From Helicoverpa zea (lineage: Eukaryota; Arthropoda; Insecta; Lepidoptera; Noctuidae): 64,000 bases of DNA. Position 1 is the stretch's first letter, and every line of letters starts with the position of its first letter. Where the stretch lies: contig NC_061473.1 in assembly GCF_022581195.2 (NCBI RefSeq), positions 1,674,001 through 1,738,000 on the forward strand, written 5' to 3'. Below the pieces are notes generated by a model. The model did not search any database. It saw only the letters and a program-made list of their open reading frames with translations, and had not been told where the DNA came from. The translations under genes were made by a program, and so were the position numbers. This document shows, in pieces, positions 46,901 to 59,465 of this stretch.

Positions 46901-49900
46901 TACGGAATCGTTCATGCTTCGAGAAAGGCCGTGCCCGCTTTGCTCGAGACTTGGCCAGATCAGGTATGAAAAATAAAGAACATATTTTTATCTAAGGGTA
47001 AGTTGCATCTTTAAACTATAAATTAAAAAAATAATAACTAGCTGTGTACTTGACGCCCATTTCTCAAATTGGATATCTTTTACTGGGTAATTTCTTTATC
47101 TCATGAAAATTGCCACGTATTCCATAGTTAATGATTATTGTATTAAACATTTTTACTGGCCAAGGTCACTACTTCTAGTCACCCTGCTGAAAATAAAATT
47201 ACTTCCATGTAGGTTTAACTAACTCAAATGATATCTAGTAGAGGTGAAACTAGCCGTAAAAATTAAAAGCAAATTATTATGAGGGTTGCAGATATTTCGA
47301 CACTTATGGTTAACTTAAACTAATTAGTTATTTACATAATTACATATAAGTAAGTTAAAACATCTTAGAAGAAGCCTATAACTATAGTTCGGCCATTCAG
47401 AGAATGCGTTCCTGACACGTCGCGATTGAACTGACGACGTAACTTTGCAATGGCGTTGCAGTTACGATAAAAATATTTTTGCTGGTTGTTTACCGTTTTA
47501 ACAATTGAGGAGCATTAAAACAACATTATTATATCAATAATCAATGAATGTTATTACGTCGTCAGTTCAATCGCGACGTGTCAGGAACGCATTCTCTGAA
47601 TGGCCGAACTATAATCATAATTATTAGAATTAATAAATATTAATGCATGGTTTAATTAAATTAATAAAGCTTATCAAGATCTTTTGTAATGTCAATGATA
47701 ATTAAAATTTAAATATTATGCTTAAATTTAAAGACGCTGTAATTAAAATAGAATAAAAAATAAGCAAAATAAACTAGAAAGTGAGTACAGATTGAAAGTA
47801 AGTATTGTGGAGATTTTTTTTCGAATTACTTGAAGATAATTTTTATGTGGTAATAATGATGCTTTGCGTAAATAAATTATAATATTAATGCCATTACTCA
47901 TTTAACTAATCTAAATGTTTTAATAGATTTAGATCTATCTAAAACCATAATAATTCATATATACGGCATATAGTACTGTTCAAAAATTCGTTTCACAATC
48001 ATTAGCTGTTTACAGCTCTTTTCTCCAAAAAATGTACTTTGGATAGCCATAAAAAACTTCTGTCTATGTAGCATTAATTTACTGATTACTTACTTTTGAT
48101 TATAATATTAATATTGTTTTTAGGTTCTAGACATTTTTAAGAAGGTAATTAAATAGACATCTTCATGAACAAGAATAAAAGAAAGAAAAAGAGGTGCCAC
48201 GCGAGTGCAGCCGCGGGCGAAGCTGTGTGAGTGTACAGTCAAGAGGTATCAAGAAGGTGAGAGCACAATATCAAGAAGATACACAGCATTATCAAGAAGA
48301 TACAGAAGAAAGGTTGATAAGCGGTGGAGTGTAGCCGCTATTGCCGTTTGCTTGTAAACATCGAAAAAAAGATAATAAAAATACATCTTTAGTTATTTCA
48401 GTGTGTTCAAGAAAAGAGTTTACATTATTTATTTATATACAAATAAAACTCAAAAAATATAAACTAGATCGTCTAGCGACATATCAAAATCTAAATAATA
48501 TTTTATTACTAGCCGTTTTCCTGCGGTTTCACCCGCGTCCCGTGGGAGCTACTGCCCGCGCCGGGATAAAATATAGCCTATGTTACTGGCAGATAATATA
48601 GCTTTCTAATGGTGAAAGAATATTTAAAATCGGTCCAGTAGTTTTTGAGTTTATCCATTACAACCAAACAAAAAAACAAACAAAGTTTTCCTCTTTATAA
48701 TATTAGTATAGATGATTAGAATATGAAAGGAGAAAACATGCTGCGCCGACCATATATAAATTTGGGATAAGGACAGGAGGATGATGATGAACATAGATAT
48801 TTGCCATAAAGGTAAGGTCGTATCAAAAAGTATTTAAGCAACTTATAACCTGTACAAAAGTTATCTATAATATCTGTAATTCTTCGATTGCTATTGTGTA
48901 AGTGGAATAATTCCGATGTCTACAAGCAAGCGCGCTGTGTGAGTGTTGCAAATTGTTAAGTGGAACATTCGAGTACATACACATTGATTTTATCGATGGT
49001 TTTAAAAGAAAAATCATAAAGAAATAATTTTACTAATTCCTCTGACATTTTTGGCAGATCTTTTAAGATATTTTTTTTCCTGTCAGATTTTCAATTTCTT
49101 ACAAAACTTTTAATTATGTTTCTTTTTATCTATTCCTATTTAAGAATTTTTAAACAGTGAAAAAGCATCCTAACATAATTAAAAAACAAGGTCACCACCA
49201 CAGGCTGTTTTGTCAACCCTTTTTGATTCTCATTATTAAATTTTAATTTTAGCATTGTTACAACTACGTTTTAGTCATGAATTTGACTCGATAAAATAAA
49301 AACATCAGAATTGAGAACTTCCTACAAAGTCGGTCATTTTTTTAATTAACTACATTAAGCCATCGATAAATCAATGCAGTACTTCATTAATATTGCACAA
49401 TGCACACAAAAGGCTGTATTTGTCTGTGTACGTACCAGTCTTGCGTTTTCTTGGTTCTGTAAAACATATTACAATTAATCTTACATATACAAAAAAAAAT
49501 AGAAATAACATTTCATAATTTTACATAAAAAGATATCTATGTACATAGAAGAGTAATTTCTGAAGAATTTACACTTAAAGTACGCTTAAAACTAACATGC
49601 ATTTTGGAATTTTATTTATTTCAATTTAAACAGATTTATGTAGATATGTACAAAAGGAGTAGCTAAATATTTACATCTAATCAACATCAAGACATAACAC
49701 AAAGACCCTATTAGTTTTGAATCGTAGCCAATAATAGATTTTAAACTTAAAGTTTTTTCTTTGCATAATTTTTTTTTTTTTTTTTGTGATTGATATCTAT
49801 TCTAATAGGAAATTATTTTGCCAATCAGTTCAATTACCCTATAATCTAATTATTTTAAGCTGTGTAATGAAACTTAAGTAATTCTGTTGAGATATTAAAA

Positions 49901-51805
49901 TAGCTTTACGCACACAATTACCACATAGACTCTTCAGTCACGAAATTAATTTATTTGATAAGTCAATCAAATCGATTACAACAAATTAAAAGCAATTAGT
50001 TTCGCAAATAAGCTTAAAGCTGTCAAAAATCAAACTCATTGCATTATGTAGAAGTGTTGCATATTTGCATTTGGAAACAAATCTGTATCGATAATTCTAT
50101 CTATTACCAGCTGTTCCGAGTGGTTTCACCCGCGCCCCGGATTTACTTTATGTATTTTATGCTGTCGGTACATGATGAGCAATGGTTCTATTTATTACAA
50201 GCCGTTTTCCCGCGGTTTCACCCACGTCCCGTGATAACTACTGCGCATACTAGAATAAGATATACATATGGTACTCGGGAAAGCTACACTCAGCTTTCCA
50301 ACAGTGAAATAATTTTTCGAATAGGTAAAATAGTTTCGGAGCCTTTCAGAGTTTCGTTAGGTGAGGATACAAACAAACAAAAAATTGTTCCCTCTTTCTT
50401 AGAGGTATATTAGTACAGATTAAAGTATAATCGTCTTCCTTCTAATTAAATTTTTGTAACAATCAATTAAAGTTATCTCTTCTAAAAACGAAGCATTGTA
50501 TTACGCGATAAGTTTGACAATATCTGTTGTTTTTGCGATCGCACAATGATTGTACTATTCTTGCGAATCGCGGGTTACATAACGAAGCCCAAAAGTCTTG
50601 CTGTACCTATTGTCTGAATGTTAGAATATGCATTATTACCTAGTGGACAGAATTGAAGGCTGATTATGTATCCTTTTGTGACTTTTTTACGTAAAGTTTA
50701 ATTAGGTAAGGATTTATTTCTTCATAGCTATATTGGCAATCACTTTTCAGGGGCTGGTGATTGATCTATGCAGTAAAAAACGTATAAAAATACAAGAGTT
50801 TTATGAAACTTAAGGGGTATCTTTTAAGTAATTATTAGTGGGTATGTAATTTTTTAACCAAAAATGTTAAGTTATTCGAACCCAAAATGATGAAAATATT
50901 TTTAATACCAAAATTATGCAAATCCTATAAAAAAAACTTACTTTTGAATATTTCTTACTAGGCCCACAGATGTGAAAGTATCAAAACCAACTGACCATGT
51001 AATCTCATGTACCAGGCAACCAGAAACGCATAAGAGCGTTTACGACTATGTGGTCTAACAATGAACAGCTGAACGTATGTCAATAAACAGTGTTTGTTTG
51101 TGTGCGTGTCATAATACTTGTGTGGGTGCGTGACGTAAGTTCCGAGATTTATAAAGGAGGTGTGAAAGTGCGTAAACTTTTTGCTTTTCAAACTTTTTGG
51201 TGCTAAAATGTGATAGCTGTATTAAAAAAAATCAGTGCTGAATAAAATATTGCTTTTTCGGATTATAAAGCTTTATCGGATGCAAGCAAATCTGATTGCA
51301 ATGGTATCCTGAGTTTGATTGGGCAGAGAGCAATTGATTTGGTATACCTTTTTTTCTTGGCTTGGCTTCTTGGTTGGATTTCTGACTATTATTATAGTAG
51401 GTTTTTCGAAAAATAACTTTGCTGCTCTTAAGTCAGTTTTTTTAATTCTAGTGATTAGCAACAAAATATTATTGTGCATTTGTAGCTGAATTCAGAACAG
51501 CAAAGTTATTTCACGAAAGCTGTAAGTCTTAACCATTTTGTAATGGTAAATAAGAGGACATTCTAAACTGCTTACCCACCCATAAAAATACAATCACACT
51601 TAATAAATGCTAATTAAAATAACAAACTTTCATTTACTTTTAATTGTTAATTTATTTTACTAAACCACGTGCATTTATTTAAAAAGTAATAATTATAGCG
51701 TATTATCTAAAAGCGTGAATACTTACGGAAACGAGATGAGCTGTCGGCTGCGCCGGCGCATACGATGATCGCGCAGAGTGCTAACACGGTGCTTAGGCGC
51801 ACCAT
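43943..51805 (-). CDS. Zona pellucida (ZP) domain protein, secreted or membrane-anchored
   Basis: Coding exons in gene order: 51805-51727, 49456-49436, 45999-45904, 45591-43943; total 1845 nt, 614 residues. The ATG lies at the first base after an acceptor (TTTTCAG|ATGG), so a non-coding 5' exon lies to the right. Signal peptide MVRLSTVLALCAIIVCAGA; then repeats of YQPSQPSYQPSQ (residues about 90-215), a Ser run, five Asp, and a ZP domain from about residue 280 (VDCGKEMMTI, ECVYV, NTCGTRF, RCLWE, RECIAR, NGCVLKP, QCEVELCKTDCDVC). A polybasic RRRRR cleavage site lies near 536 and a membrane helix near 582-603, followed by a short tail. This is the order in insect ZP proteins that are cut and polymerise in apical matrix and cuticle. 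I cannot name the Drosophila orthologue. Confidence 0.93.
45904..45999 (-). CDS. 96-nt exon of the ZP gene (amphipathic helix)
   Basis: Acceptor TTTCCAG and donor AAAG|GTGCAG bound 32 codons, phase 1-1, encoding ADLSPDKQLEVDDMVNNLLQ and then WIQGLYQQKNRK. The frame is open only in the phase required by its neighbours, and the residues look like an amphipathic helix. It is too short and lacks an ATG, so it is easily missed. It can be skipped without frame change. Confidence 0.75.
46018..46175. repeat. Imperfect direct repeat beside a ZP exon
   Basis: AGCAACCAGGAGTTGGAAAC...TTCACCAAGTACTAGTCTAC (46020-46083) and AGCAACCAAGAGTTGAAAAC...TACACCAATAGTCCACTAGA (46111-46172) are diverged tandem copies, about 90 bp apart. 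They lie in the intron just upstream of the 96-nt exon. No function is evident. Confidence 0.6.
46506..46552. repeat. Perfect 22-bp-arm hairpin with 3-nt loop
   Basis: GTGTTATTCTTTCCTTTGCT, loop TGT, then its exact complement. It is preceded by AACGGAGCGGAACGGAG. Located in a ZP gene intron. The perfect pairing suggests a young palindrome, cruciform or foldback remnant rather than a microRNA precursor. Confidence 0.85.
47383..47613. mobile_element. 231-bp MITE, copy 1 (ZP gene intron)
   Basis: Long terminal inverted repeats (about 60 bp) beginning TATAGTTCGGCCATTCAGAG and ending in the complement. The centre holds AAAAATATTTTTGCTGGTTG. By eye it is identical over its length to the copy at 52098-52328. 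The ends fit a TA target duplication (Tc1/mariner type), which is an inference. Confidence 0.9.
48231..48312 (+). repeat. Three TATCAAGAAG repeats
   Basis: TATCAAGAAG or close copies at 48247, 48269 and 48290, spacing about 21-22 bp, next to a GC-rich CACGCGAGTGCAGCCGCGGG retroelement-like stretch. ZP gene intron. Confidence 0.55.
48507..48713 (+). mobile_element. Retroelement tail, CGCGGTTTCACCC family
   Basis: Well preserved: AGCCGTTTTCCTGCGGTTTC, GGGAGCTACTGCCCGCG, AAATCGGTCCAGTAGTTTTTG, and CTCTTTATAATATTAGTATA at the end. A close copy lies inverted at 53532-53730. ZP gene intron. Confidence 0.75.
49436..49456 (-). CDS. 21-nt microexon of the ZP gene
   Basis: TTTTACAG|AACCAAGAAAACGCAAGACTG|GTACGT gives a 7-codon exon encoding QPRKRKT in phase 1-1. 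It joins the signal-peptide exon to the next exon in frame, and skipping it also keeps the frame. The basic RKRK stretch resembles a proprotein-convertase site, so inclusion could decide whether the N-terminus is cleaved. Confidence 0.7.
50199..50420 (+). mobile_element. Retroelement tail, second copy in ZP gene
   Basis: AGCCGTTTTCCCGCGGTTTC, CTCAGCTTTCCAACAGTGAA and TTCCCTCTTTCTTAGAGGTA follow the same order as 48507-48713 but are more diverged. It lies in the first coding intron of the ZP gene. Confidence 0.65.
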
Positions 51806-52097
51806 CTGAAAATAATTGAAAATTCTTAGTTAGTAAATTAATCTACATAAAAATATATTGAAAAATCTTAGGTACACTTTAGCATGGATGGCTGAAAAGA
51901 CCTCTAAATATAAGCTGCAATAACTTTAAATGTAAAGTAGATACCTATAAAATGAAAAGTAGGTAGGATATGGACAACCTATGCATGTTCATTTATAAGT
52001 CTACCAAAAGCTTAACATGACAAAAAAGTTCTAAAAGAGTATATTATTAAAGTTTGAAACAGGTGAAAGATTAGGTAGGTACATTGTAGTAGGTATC

Positions 52098-52328
52098 TAT
52101 AGTTCGGCCATTCAGAGAATGCGTTCCTGACACGTCGCGATTGAACTGACGACGTAACTTTGCAATGGCGTTGCAGTTACGATAAAAATATTTTTGCTGG
52201 TTGTTTACCGTTTTAACAATTGAGGAGCATTAAAACAACATTATTATATCAATAATCAATGAATGTTATTACGTCGTCAGTTCAATCGCGACGTGTCAGG
52301 AACGCATTCTCTGAATGGCCGAACTATA
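52098..52328. mobile_element. 231-bp MITE, copy 2
   Basis: Same sequence, length and orientation as 47383-47613, with no difference found by eye. It lies 293 bp upstream of the ZP start codon exon, on the far side of exons 1 and 2 from copy 1. Confidence 0.9.
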
Positions 52329-52595
52329 ATCAAAAAACTGCATAAATGTAGGTACATCGATAATCACTACTTTTGTAATTCATAATATAAGATCGAGACG
52401 TTCTAAAAATGGTACAATCTATAATTATGAACCTTGCCTTCTAGAATACAAAAAAAAAGATGAACTAAAAAAACACAGAAAATCCTATCAACATCTTCCA
52501 ACCAAAACTGACTGACCTAATTTTTATTTAAAAAGAATCAAAGTAAGTAAAACAAGTCAAGGTCTAATTAACATAACAGCTGAATACACACACAT

Positions 52596-52680
52596 TGTGT
52601 GATAAGCCTGGGAATCGAACCCGCTACAATGCACAATTATTTAACTTGCAACGTGAGACGGGTGATGCAACCTATCGCTA
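52596..52680 (-). mobile_element. tRNA-like SINE head fragment
   Basis: On the - strand the sequence GCGGGTTCGATTCCCAGGCT carries a B box, and the preceding CACCCGTCTCACGTTGCAAG is tRNA-SINE-like. It is too degenerate for a functional tRNA. Confidence 0.45.
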
Positions 52681-53531
52681 GATTTTACTTTGGTGGAAGA
52701 ATTTAGATCAGTATATAAAAATTTATGGTAATCAATCTGAAGTTTGTTTGTTTGTGTGTGATGGAAAAACTCGGAAAGTGTCGAGGTTCGGCTTTTCCCA
52801 ACTCTCTTTAGTCTTTTGCTTAGACCGGATTAGACCGGATTTCGAAAGGTAATCTCTTAGCAACATCCGACTCTTCTTCCCACCTTGTTACCTAGTACCT
52901 ACTAACTAACATATAAGTTATATTTTACAAATATGCACGCACGTCATATTTCCCACTCAAACAAAAAAAAATATTTTTCAGGCATTCAGAGAGCCTAAAA
53001 TGTAATACTAAGTGGTTCAGAAGAGACATGGGTTTCAGTTAATATAAGTCTGATACACACCATACCCATAAAGAATAGGGGTTCCTTATAATATTTACCC
53101 CCCGAAAAAATTTGGGACGTTATTACTGTAGGTATCCGTAATTATAAAACTAAATAACATTTATCATGTAATTAAATTAGGAGTTAAAACAAAAGATACA
53201 AGTTTCATCTAAGTAGGTTGATGTCAATCTAAGTAGGTACTAGAAATGTGGATCAAATGTCAAAATACTGAACAAAAACAATAGTTTCTTTCATGAAACA
53301 TTTTGTCATAACATTGTTATATGGGAATGTTAAGATTTTTAATAGAGATATTTCAGTTAATAATGTTATCGACTAGGTAATCTATTAAATTCTGTGTCAG
53401 ATTATATAATGCTCTTTTTCAGGTTTATGTAATTCAGTGAGTGATATTTCAGAGTATCTTTCACTAGCTGTCTTCAGGGGACCACCTACTTTCGGCACCC
53501 GGAAAAAAAGTTGCCTGTATTATGTTGTCTA

Positions 53532-53730
53532 TATACTAATATTATAAAGAGGAAAACTTTGTTTGTTTGTTTGGTTGGTTGTAATGGATAAACTCAAAAA
53601 CTGCTGGACCGATTTTAAATATTCTTTCATCATTAGAAAGCTATATTATCTGCGAGTAACATAGGCTATATTTTATCCCGATGCGGGCAGTAGCTCCCGC
53701 GGGACGCGAAATCGTGGGGAAACGGCTAGT
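53532..53730 (-). mobile_element. Retroelement tail, inverted copy of 48507-48713
   Basis: Reverse complement matches the 48.5-kb copy closely (GATAAAATATAGCCTATGTT, GATAATATAGCTTTCTAATG, TTGAGTTTATCCATTACAAC). Confidence 0.75.
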
Positions 53731-56465
53731 TGTTCTATATAAAGCTAAATAATATTTTTATTTTAACATATTATATTTGCATAATTCCACTGAATTATTG
53801 TATACCTGCTTTTCATTCTGTAGTGCAACACTAGGCAATAATTATAGCAGTCATAATATTAGGTTAATGCTCAACTATGGAATTTTGAATAGACTCATAA
53901 TGAAGATTATGTAACTACCATCATAACTCAAGCCTTATTGGTCATACCTATACACATTTCAAAAAAACAATAGATAAATAAAAATACTAGGCCATATCCA
54001 TTTCAAAGTTCACTCTCTTCACACTCGGATAACTTTGACAGTTTAATTAATATTCAATAAGGTCAAAAAATGCTATTTTAAGAGTGAGAACTATGTGAAT
54101 GGGGTTCTATTGTTTTTTGTTATTTTTGGTTCTTCCTGACCTCTGATGTAATGAGGTGCTAGAGTTCATGCTGGGCAGACGAGCGTTTTGAACGCGGCGT
54201 TTTGGACGCAGCGGCTTTTAAAACGTTTTAGTAAGTAACTGTGTTGAGTAAAAACATAATTACCAAAAACTGTTCAATATACGTATCTATTATATACCCA
54301 CTAATTCCATTTTAAAGACTGTGAAGCATATTTTTACATATTATACACTGTAGCTGTTTTCTCGCGGTTTCACAAACACTTCGCGGAAACTATTGCACGC
54401 ATTATTTATTTAAAACACCTTTGATTTTAAAGCCTTAAGTGTTACTTGGGAAGAATGTAGCTTTCAAACTGTGGAAGTTTTTTTTATTTTTTCGGTTCAG
54501 TTGTTTCGGAGCCTTAAGGTACAAACAAATATATATACAGTACATAGTCAACTGTAAAAGTGCAACGAAAGAAAAAAATATTTAAGAAAATCAATTAAAA
54601 ATATAGCACAGTTATGATAGGAATTAAAGTTTAAGTAACCCGCATAAATTACAAAATCGATTAACGATAACGTATAACAACACTACGTTGCATTAATATG
54701 CAAAGTAATATATAGGAAAGAACATAATTTTATTTCCCACGTAATGTTCGCACATTAAACCTATTGTTTTAGTAATCATATTAATAAATTCAGCACAACA
54801 TCCGTCTTGTTTCAACATCTTATGTGGCTTATTCTTGGCTCAGTGAACTACTAGTTTCCTTCGGCTATACTCGCATTTTACATCAGTCAAGATAAACTTT
54901 ATGAAAAGAACTTGCATCCGAATTTCCTTAAACATATTTCTGCTCCATACTTTATTTTACAATAGGCGTGATTACAAGGTTAAAACATAGTAATTCAAAT
55001 TAGTCCGTCTTTTAAATTACCAAACATATTGGATATTTTTTTACGTTTACAAAGCATTATTAAGTCACTAAGACATAAGGCATTAAAGGCTGGGAGTGGA
55101 AGCTTGTGACGTCACGTTCATGTAAAGTTTGTACTCAAAGGTGACGTAATACAAAATTTTAACGTGTCGTATATTCGTTGTTAATTGTTTGTGAGAGTAG
55201 AAGTCAAGAGAAAGAGTTGTAAAAGCCTAAAGTCACAATATCTTATTTATCTTATTGATTAATGAGCCTTTTTAAACAAACATCACTCTGACTTATTTAT
55301 TAGTATTCGATTCTACGCTCATTACGTAGACATCAGTTTCACTGCTCCGATTCGTTGTATGTATTAAAATCACTATGGTGTTTTACGGCTATTTTATTAC
55401 TGTATTATGTTAAGTACACATGTGAATATTCTAGTCATGTTTTTGTTCAAGTATAATAGTTTTTACACATGATACAAATTACCTATTACTTGTCAACTTT
55501 TTCACGAAAGTATAACGTCTAAATTAAATTAATGTCGTTATCTATCGAACAATGAATTGCCCATATATCAAGATTGCAATTTATCAAACAAAAACCATAA
55601 ACAATTGAAATGTCACCCTTATTCCTAAGCTATTGAGGTATATTTTTGTTCAACGCCTAACGATCCCTCGACGTGCTTTTAATGAGCATAAAACTTATGT
55701 GGCAGCAAGATTCAGCAATTTAGCTGCTCTTGCAAACATTCTTAAAAACCAGATGAAAATTCTGTCAGTAAGTACAAAAAAATGCTATTTATCTTTGAAA
55801 GTCGACAGCTGTCAACCGGAACATTCGTATGGGAATCTTGATTTTTAATACCTACCAAAAGTCATCTGTCATCCAAAAAAAACGCCCGTCTACAACTCTC
55901 CCAAGTACAATCAGTTACATAAACAAGATATATACGAAGAATACTCTTCGCTCTAACTATCACAGTTACACGTCACATTATGTAACACCGCGTTGTCATT
56001 CGTATATTATGACACTTGACCCCGCGACTGTACCTACTTTTAGAAAGGAAACACTTTTCTATCCGATAGTCTCAGCTTCTTTGACTAGTGAACGATAATT
56101 TTTACTGTCGATAAATTGCATAATTTTGATTTATATTTTTAATGTAACCTAGTGTTTTTAGGAAATAATTTTTTTATTAATTGTCAGGTTTTGTGCTAAA
56201 TTAAATATAATTTATGTAAAAAGGAACTCGATTTGAATACGGCGCTAAATAGCTTAGCGTAATGTGTTTACACGATGCAACTATTAAACCAATTATGATG
56301 CAATTTTACAAAGCTAATCGTTTGACGTAGTGGATGAGTTAATAGTTGCAGCATATACCCTCTCATCAGTGTCCTAATTCACAATCGTTAATTGCACAAA
56401 CTCCAAAACTATTGAACCGATTTAAAAATAAAAGGAACCTACACTATCACGGTTCTACAGTCTAT

Positions 56466-56632
56466 GTCATCATCTCCCAAGCCTTTTCCCAACTATGTTG
56501 GGGTCGGCTTCCAGCCTAACCGGATTCGGCAGAGTACCAGTGTTTTACAAGGAGCGACTGCCTATCTGACCTCCTCAACCCAGTTACCCAGGCGATCCGA
56601 TACCTCTTGGTTAGACTGGCGATTAGACTGGT
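56466..56632 (-). mobile_element. SINE 3' half
   Basis: TTTTCCCAACTATGTTGGGG, TCGGCTTCCAGCCTAACCGG, CAAGGAGCGACTGCCTATCT and CCTCTTGGTTAGACTGGCGA. A well preserved tail, preceded by CATCATCTCCCAAGCC. Confidence 0.85.
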
Positions 56633-57732
56633 TCTATAGTCTATGTAAATCAAGACTGTTGTTTTATCCAGGTACGAGAAAGAAGTTCCCTCAAGACGCT
56701 AGCGAAACCGCGAAAAAGAACTAATTAATTATGATCACCAAACTACGAAGCATCATTAGTAACCAAAAACCACAAGTTACATAACCACAAAAACATACAT
56801 AATAATCTACATGCATACACTAAATCGCAAATTAGTGAATCTTTCCGCTAAGTCTAGACTCACGCGCATCTAAGATGAATGACCTACGACGCTTCTAATA
56901 GGACCAAGGCCAGCCAGCCTGCACTTTCTTCGCGCCATATAAAATGTTCTAGGTTTAAAATAGACTCTGCCGTTTTATGCTGCCCTGGTACTTTTTAGAC
57001 TTTAGGTTTGGTTTTTGCGTGATTTCTTTGGGTTTTATGACGTCCTAGTGCATTGTATTAGGCGGGAGTTTGCAATGTTTTGCTCGTAATAAAAAAAAAG
57101 TCATTTATTGCAATTAATTAATAATGGCGAATATTTTTAAAAGGTATCCGGCATTTTATTTAGGACGGTCAATATTGAAAAAAACCTCTGAAACTTTTAT
57201 AATAGATAGTTAAGAGTAATTTTCCCAGAGTTACCGGGGCCCTGGTACATAAGGAGGGGCTTAAGAAGGAACATGATGGGTTTTAGTCAGAAAGAGTCTG
57301 ACACTACTTCCTCACGCTGCACTGGAATTTGATAAATTTCCATTAAAAAGAGTATTTTTTCTCATATCAAAACCGCCTAGATCAGAGCAAGGTACATCCT
57401 ACCATTCCTCAAACCGACATTTAAATGTGAGTTCCGATACAAAACAAATTCAATAGGTACAAATAAATTAAGGAAATTCCAATTTGTATCGTCATTGACC
57501 TCTGACCATAACTGCATACTTGAACGTTATTAATAACGAATCAAGACCTTCAGTTAACTTGCATTATGTAATTATATTAACATCCTCTGTTGGAGGTCCA
57601 AAATAATATCAATCAATGGTCGTTAATTACGAACTCACGTAACTGGGGTCTTCCTTAGTTTTTATGATGTTGTAATACTTATAATTATGGTTATAAATGC
57701 CGATTATTATTAGATAGGGATGTAAAAGGTTA

Positions 57733-57995
57733 TATGGACGTAGTTATGCAGAAACGTTCCAACCCACAAGTCACCCGAAATCGAGTTATTGTGATTGAAC
57801 AGCCTAAAATTTAGCATATGGTTATCTAAACTCAATATAATTCAACAATAAAACCTCTAGTACCTTTACTAGTTAGAATAAAAAAGAAAACAACTGAAAC
57901 GCGTAAATGCTTATATCTCAAATTCAAGTTTAATTTGAGATATAAGCATTTACGCGTACAGTGGGTTGGAACGTTTCTGCATAACTACGTCCATA
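57733..57995. mobile_element. PIF/Harbinger-like foldback element with nested palindrome
   Basis: Perfect terminal inverted repeats of about 35 bp (left start TATGGACGTAGTTATGCAGA) flanked by TTA on both sides (57730-57732 and 57996-57998). Inside, 57899-57956 is a second palindrome with about 26-bp perfect arms starting ACGCGTAAATGCTTATATCT. The TTA 3-bp duplication fits PIF/Harbinger. Confidence 0.85.
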
Positions 57996-59410
57996 TTAGA
58001 ATCGATTTTTCATTGAATAAGAACAAAATATTGTTGATTGAATTGTGAGAGTTTTATGAAATTTTCCATAGTTTATTAAGCTTTAGTAAAAAAACTGATG
58101 AAAACAATCCCACTTATTTCATACGGTTAAAACGAATTATGACTATTTTCCACATATTTTGCAGTGTAAATACATTTTATAATAAATCCCGTTTGCAGTT
58201 ACATAATGAAATATTTAGCATAAATCAGATTCACCAATGAGTAACATTGTAAACTCATTATAACGTCAAATCCACGTCTATCATCAATGTATTCGAGATC
58301 TAAATAAACGGCTAAAATTCAGAATCCTACCGTATTATCCCACACCCACACGATTCGACGTAGCATCTCTGACACAACATGACAGCACTTTCGCCAATAA
58401 AGCCTAGGTTCATACCTAGAACACGTAGGGGAGTACCCGTACTCGTGGGAGCCTGAGATCTGTAGACAAACTTAGAAATACATGTCAGTACTTTAGCTTT
58501 GATTTTAAGGTACCATCATTTAAGACATTCACCAAGAAAACGAGAGTTAAAATGAGTCCTTCTTATGAGTCTCGAATACAACTGAAAAGTTTTTTCGTTT
58601 GAAAGCGCTTATTTAAGGAACTAGTATTCTGATTTTAAATATTGTTTCAGTTTTAGAAAGCCTTATTGAAGAAGGCTTTTGTTTTTGGTGCATTGTCGTG
58701 CATTCACAAATATGTTTTGTTGCGCTTGCCGGTAATAATGTTTTCAACTTATGAAGACAACGGTCTTCCTTCTTTAATTTTATTGAATTTCTCACATTAT
58801 TATATGATAGTAGTAAACTAAATGGCTGACAAACCTTAGTCCCTAACTGTAAATAGCTCGGTGGGTCTATTTCGAACTAACAAGTCGTGTGGAACGGTTC
58901 TCTCGTATGTCCTAATGACTGCCATGTAGGTAGAGATTGTACCGTAAATGGTAGTTTTTGGTACAGAGATAGTATCAATTTGGATTTTCCGAGTCATTGA
59001 ATTTCATTTGATTTACGTATAGTATGTAGGAAGTAAAAGTGGAGTGGTTTTTGAATGAATGCAGCTTCGAAAGTAGAAGGTAATTTTTGTAACTAACTAC
59101 ACTGTAGGTACTTATATCTCACGAAAGTTTGAGTATTTTAATATATCCCTCTGGTTTAATTTTCACATTCGTTTTTTTTTTAACTTGAAATCACTCGAAG
59201 AGCATTTTGGTGCACATTTTGATAACTTTATGCAACGAGCTGTAATTGCCAGTATTAATAGAGCTGTTAGTACTGACAAGTTTGCAAAACCAAATACGTA
59301 CTAAGCACGCATTATCATGAGACCTGCATCATAACATACTTTGACACCATTTCAGCATTTCAGCGCACAATAAAATGAGTAGCAAATAAGCAATACCAAC
59401 ATTACAATAC

Positions 59411-59465
59411 AATATATCGATAGTCATAACTTATCGACAAAATATCGACATGTCGATGTCGATAC
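59411..59465. promoter_or_regulatory. Cluster of ATCGA / TATCGATA sites
   Basis: ATATCGATAG, TTATCGAC, ATATCGAC, TGTCGATG and GTCGATAC lie within about 50 bp. In Drosophila such CGATA or TATCGATA clusters bind DREF and BEAF-32 at promoters and insulators. Whether this holds here is inference; it could also be chance or a repeat. Confidence 0.3.

Noticed and set aside
48341..48601. 86-codon + strand open frame, and a similar one at 50039-50413
   Set aside because: Both end inside copies of the CGCGGTTTCACCC retroelement tail; no coding signature.
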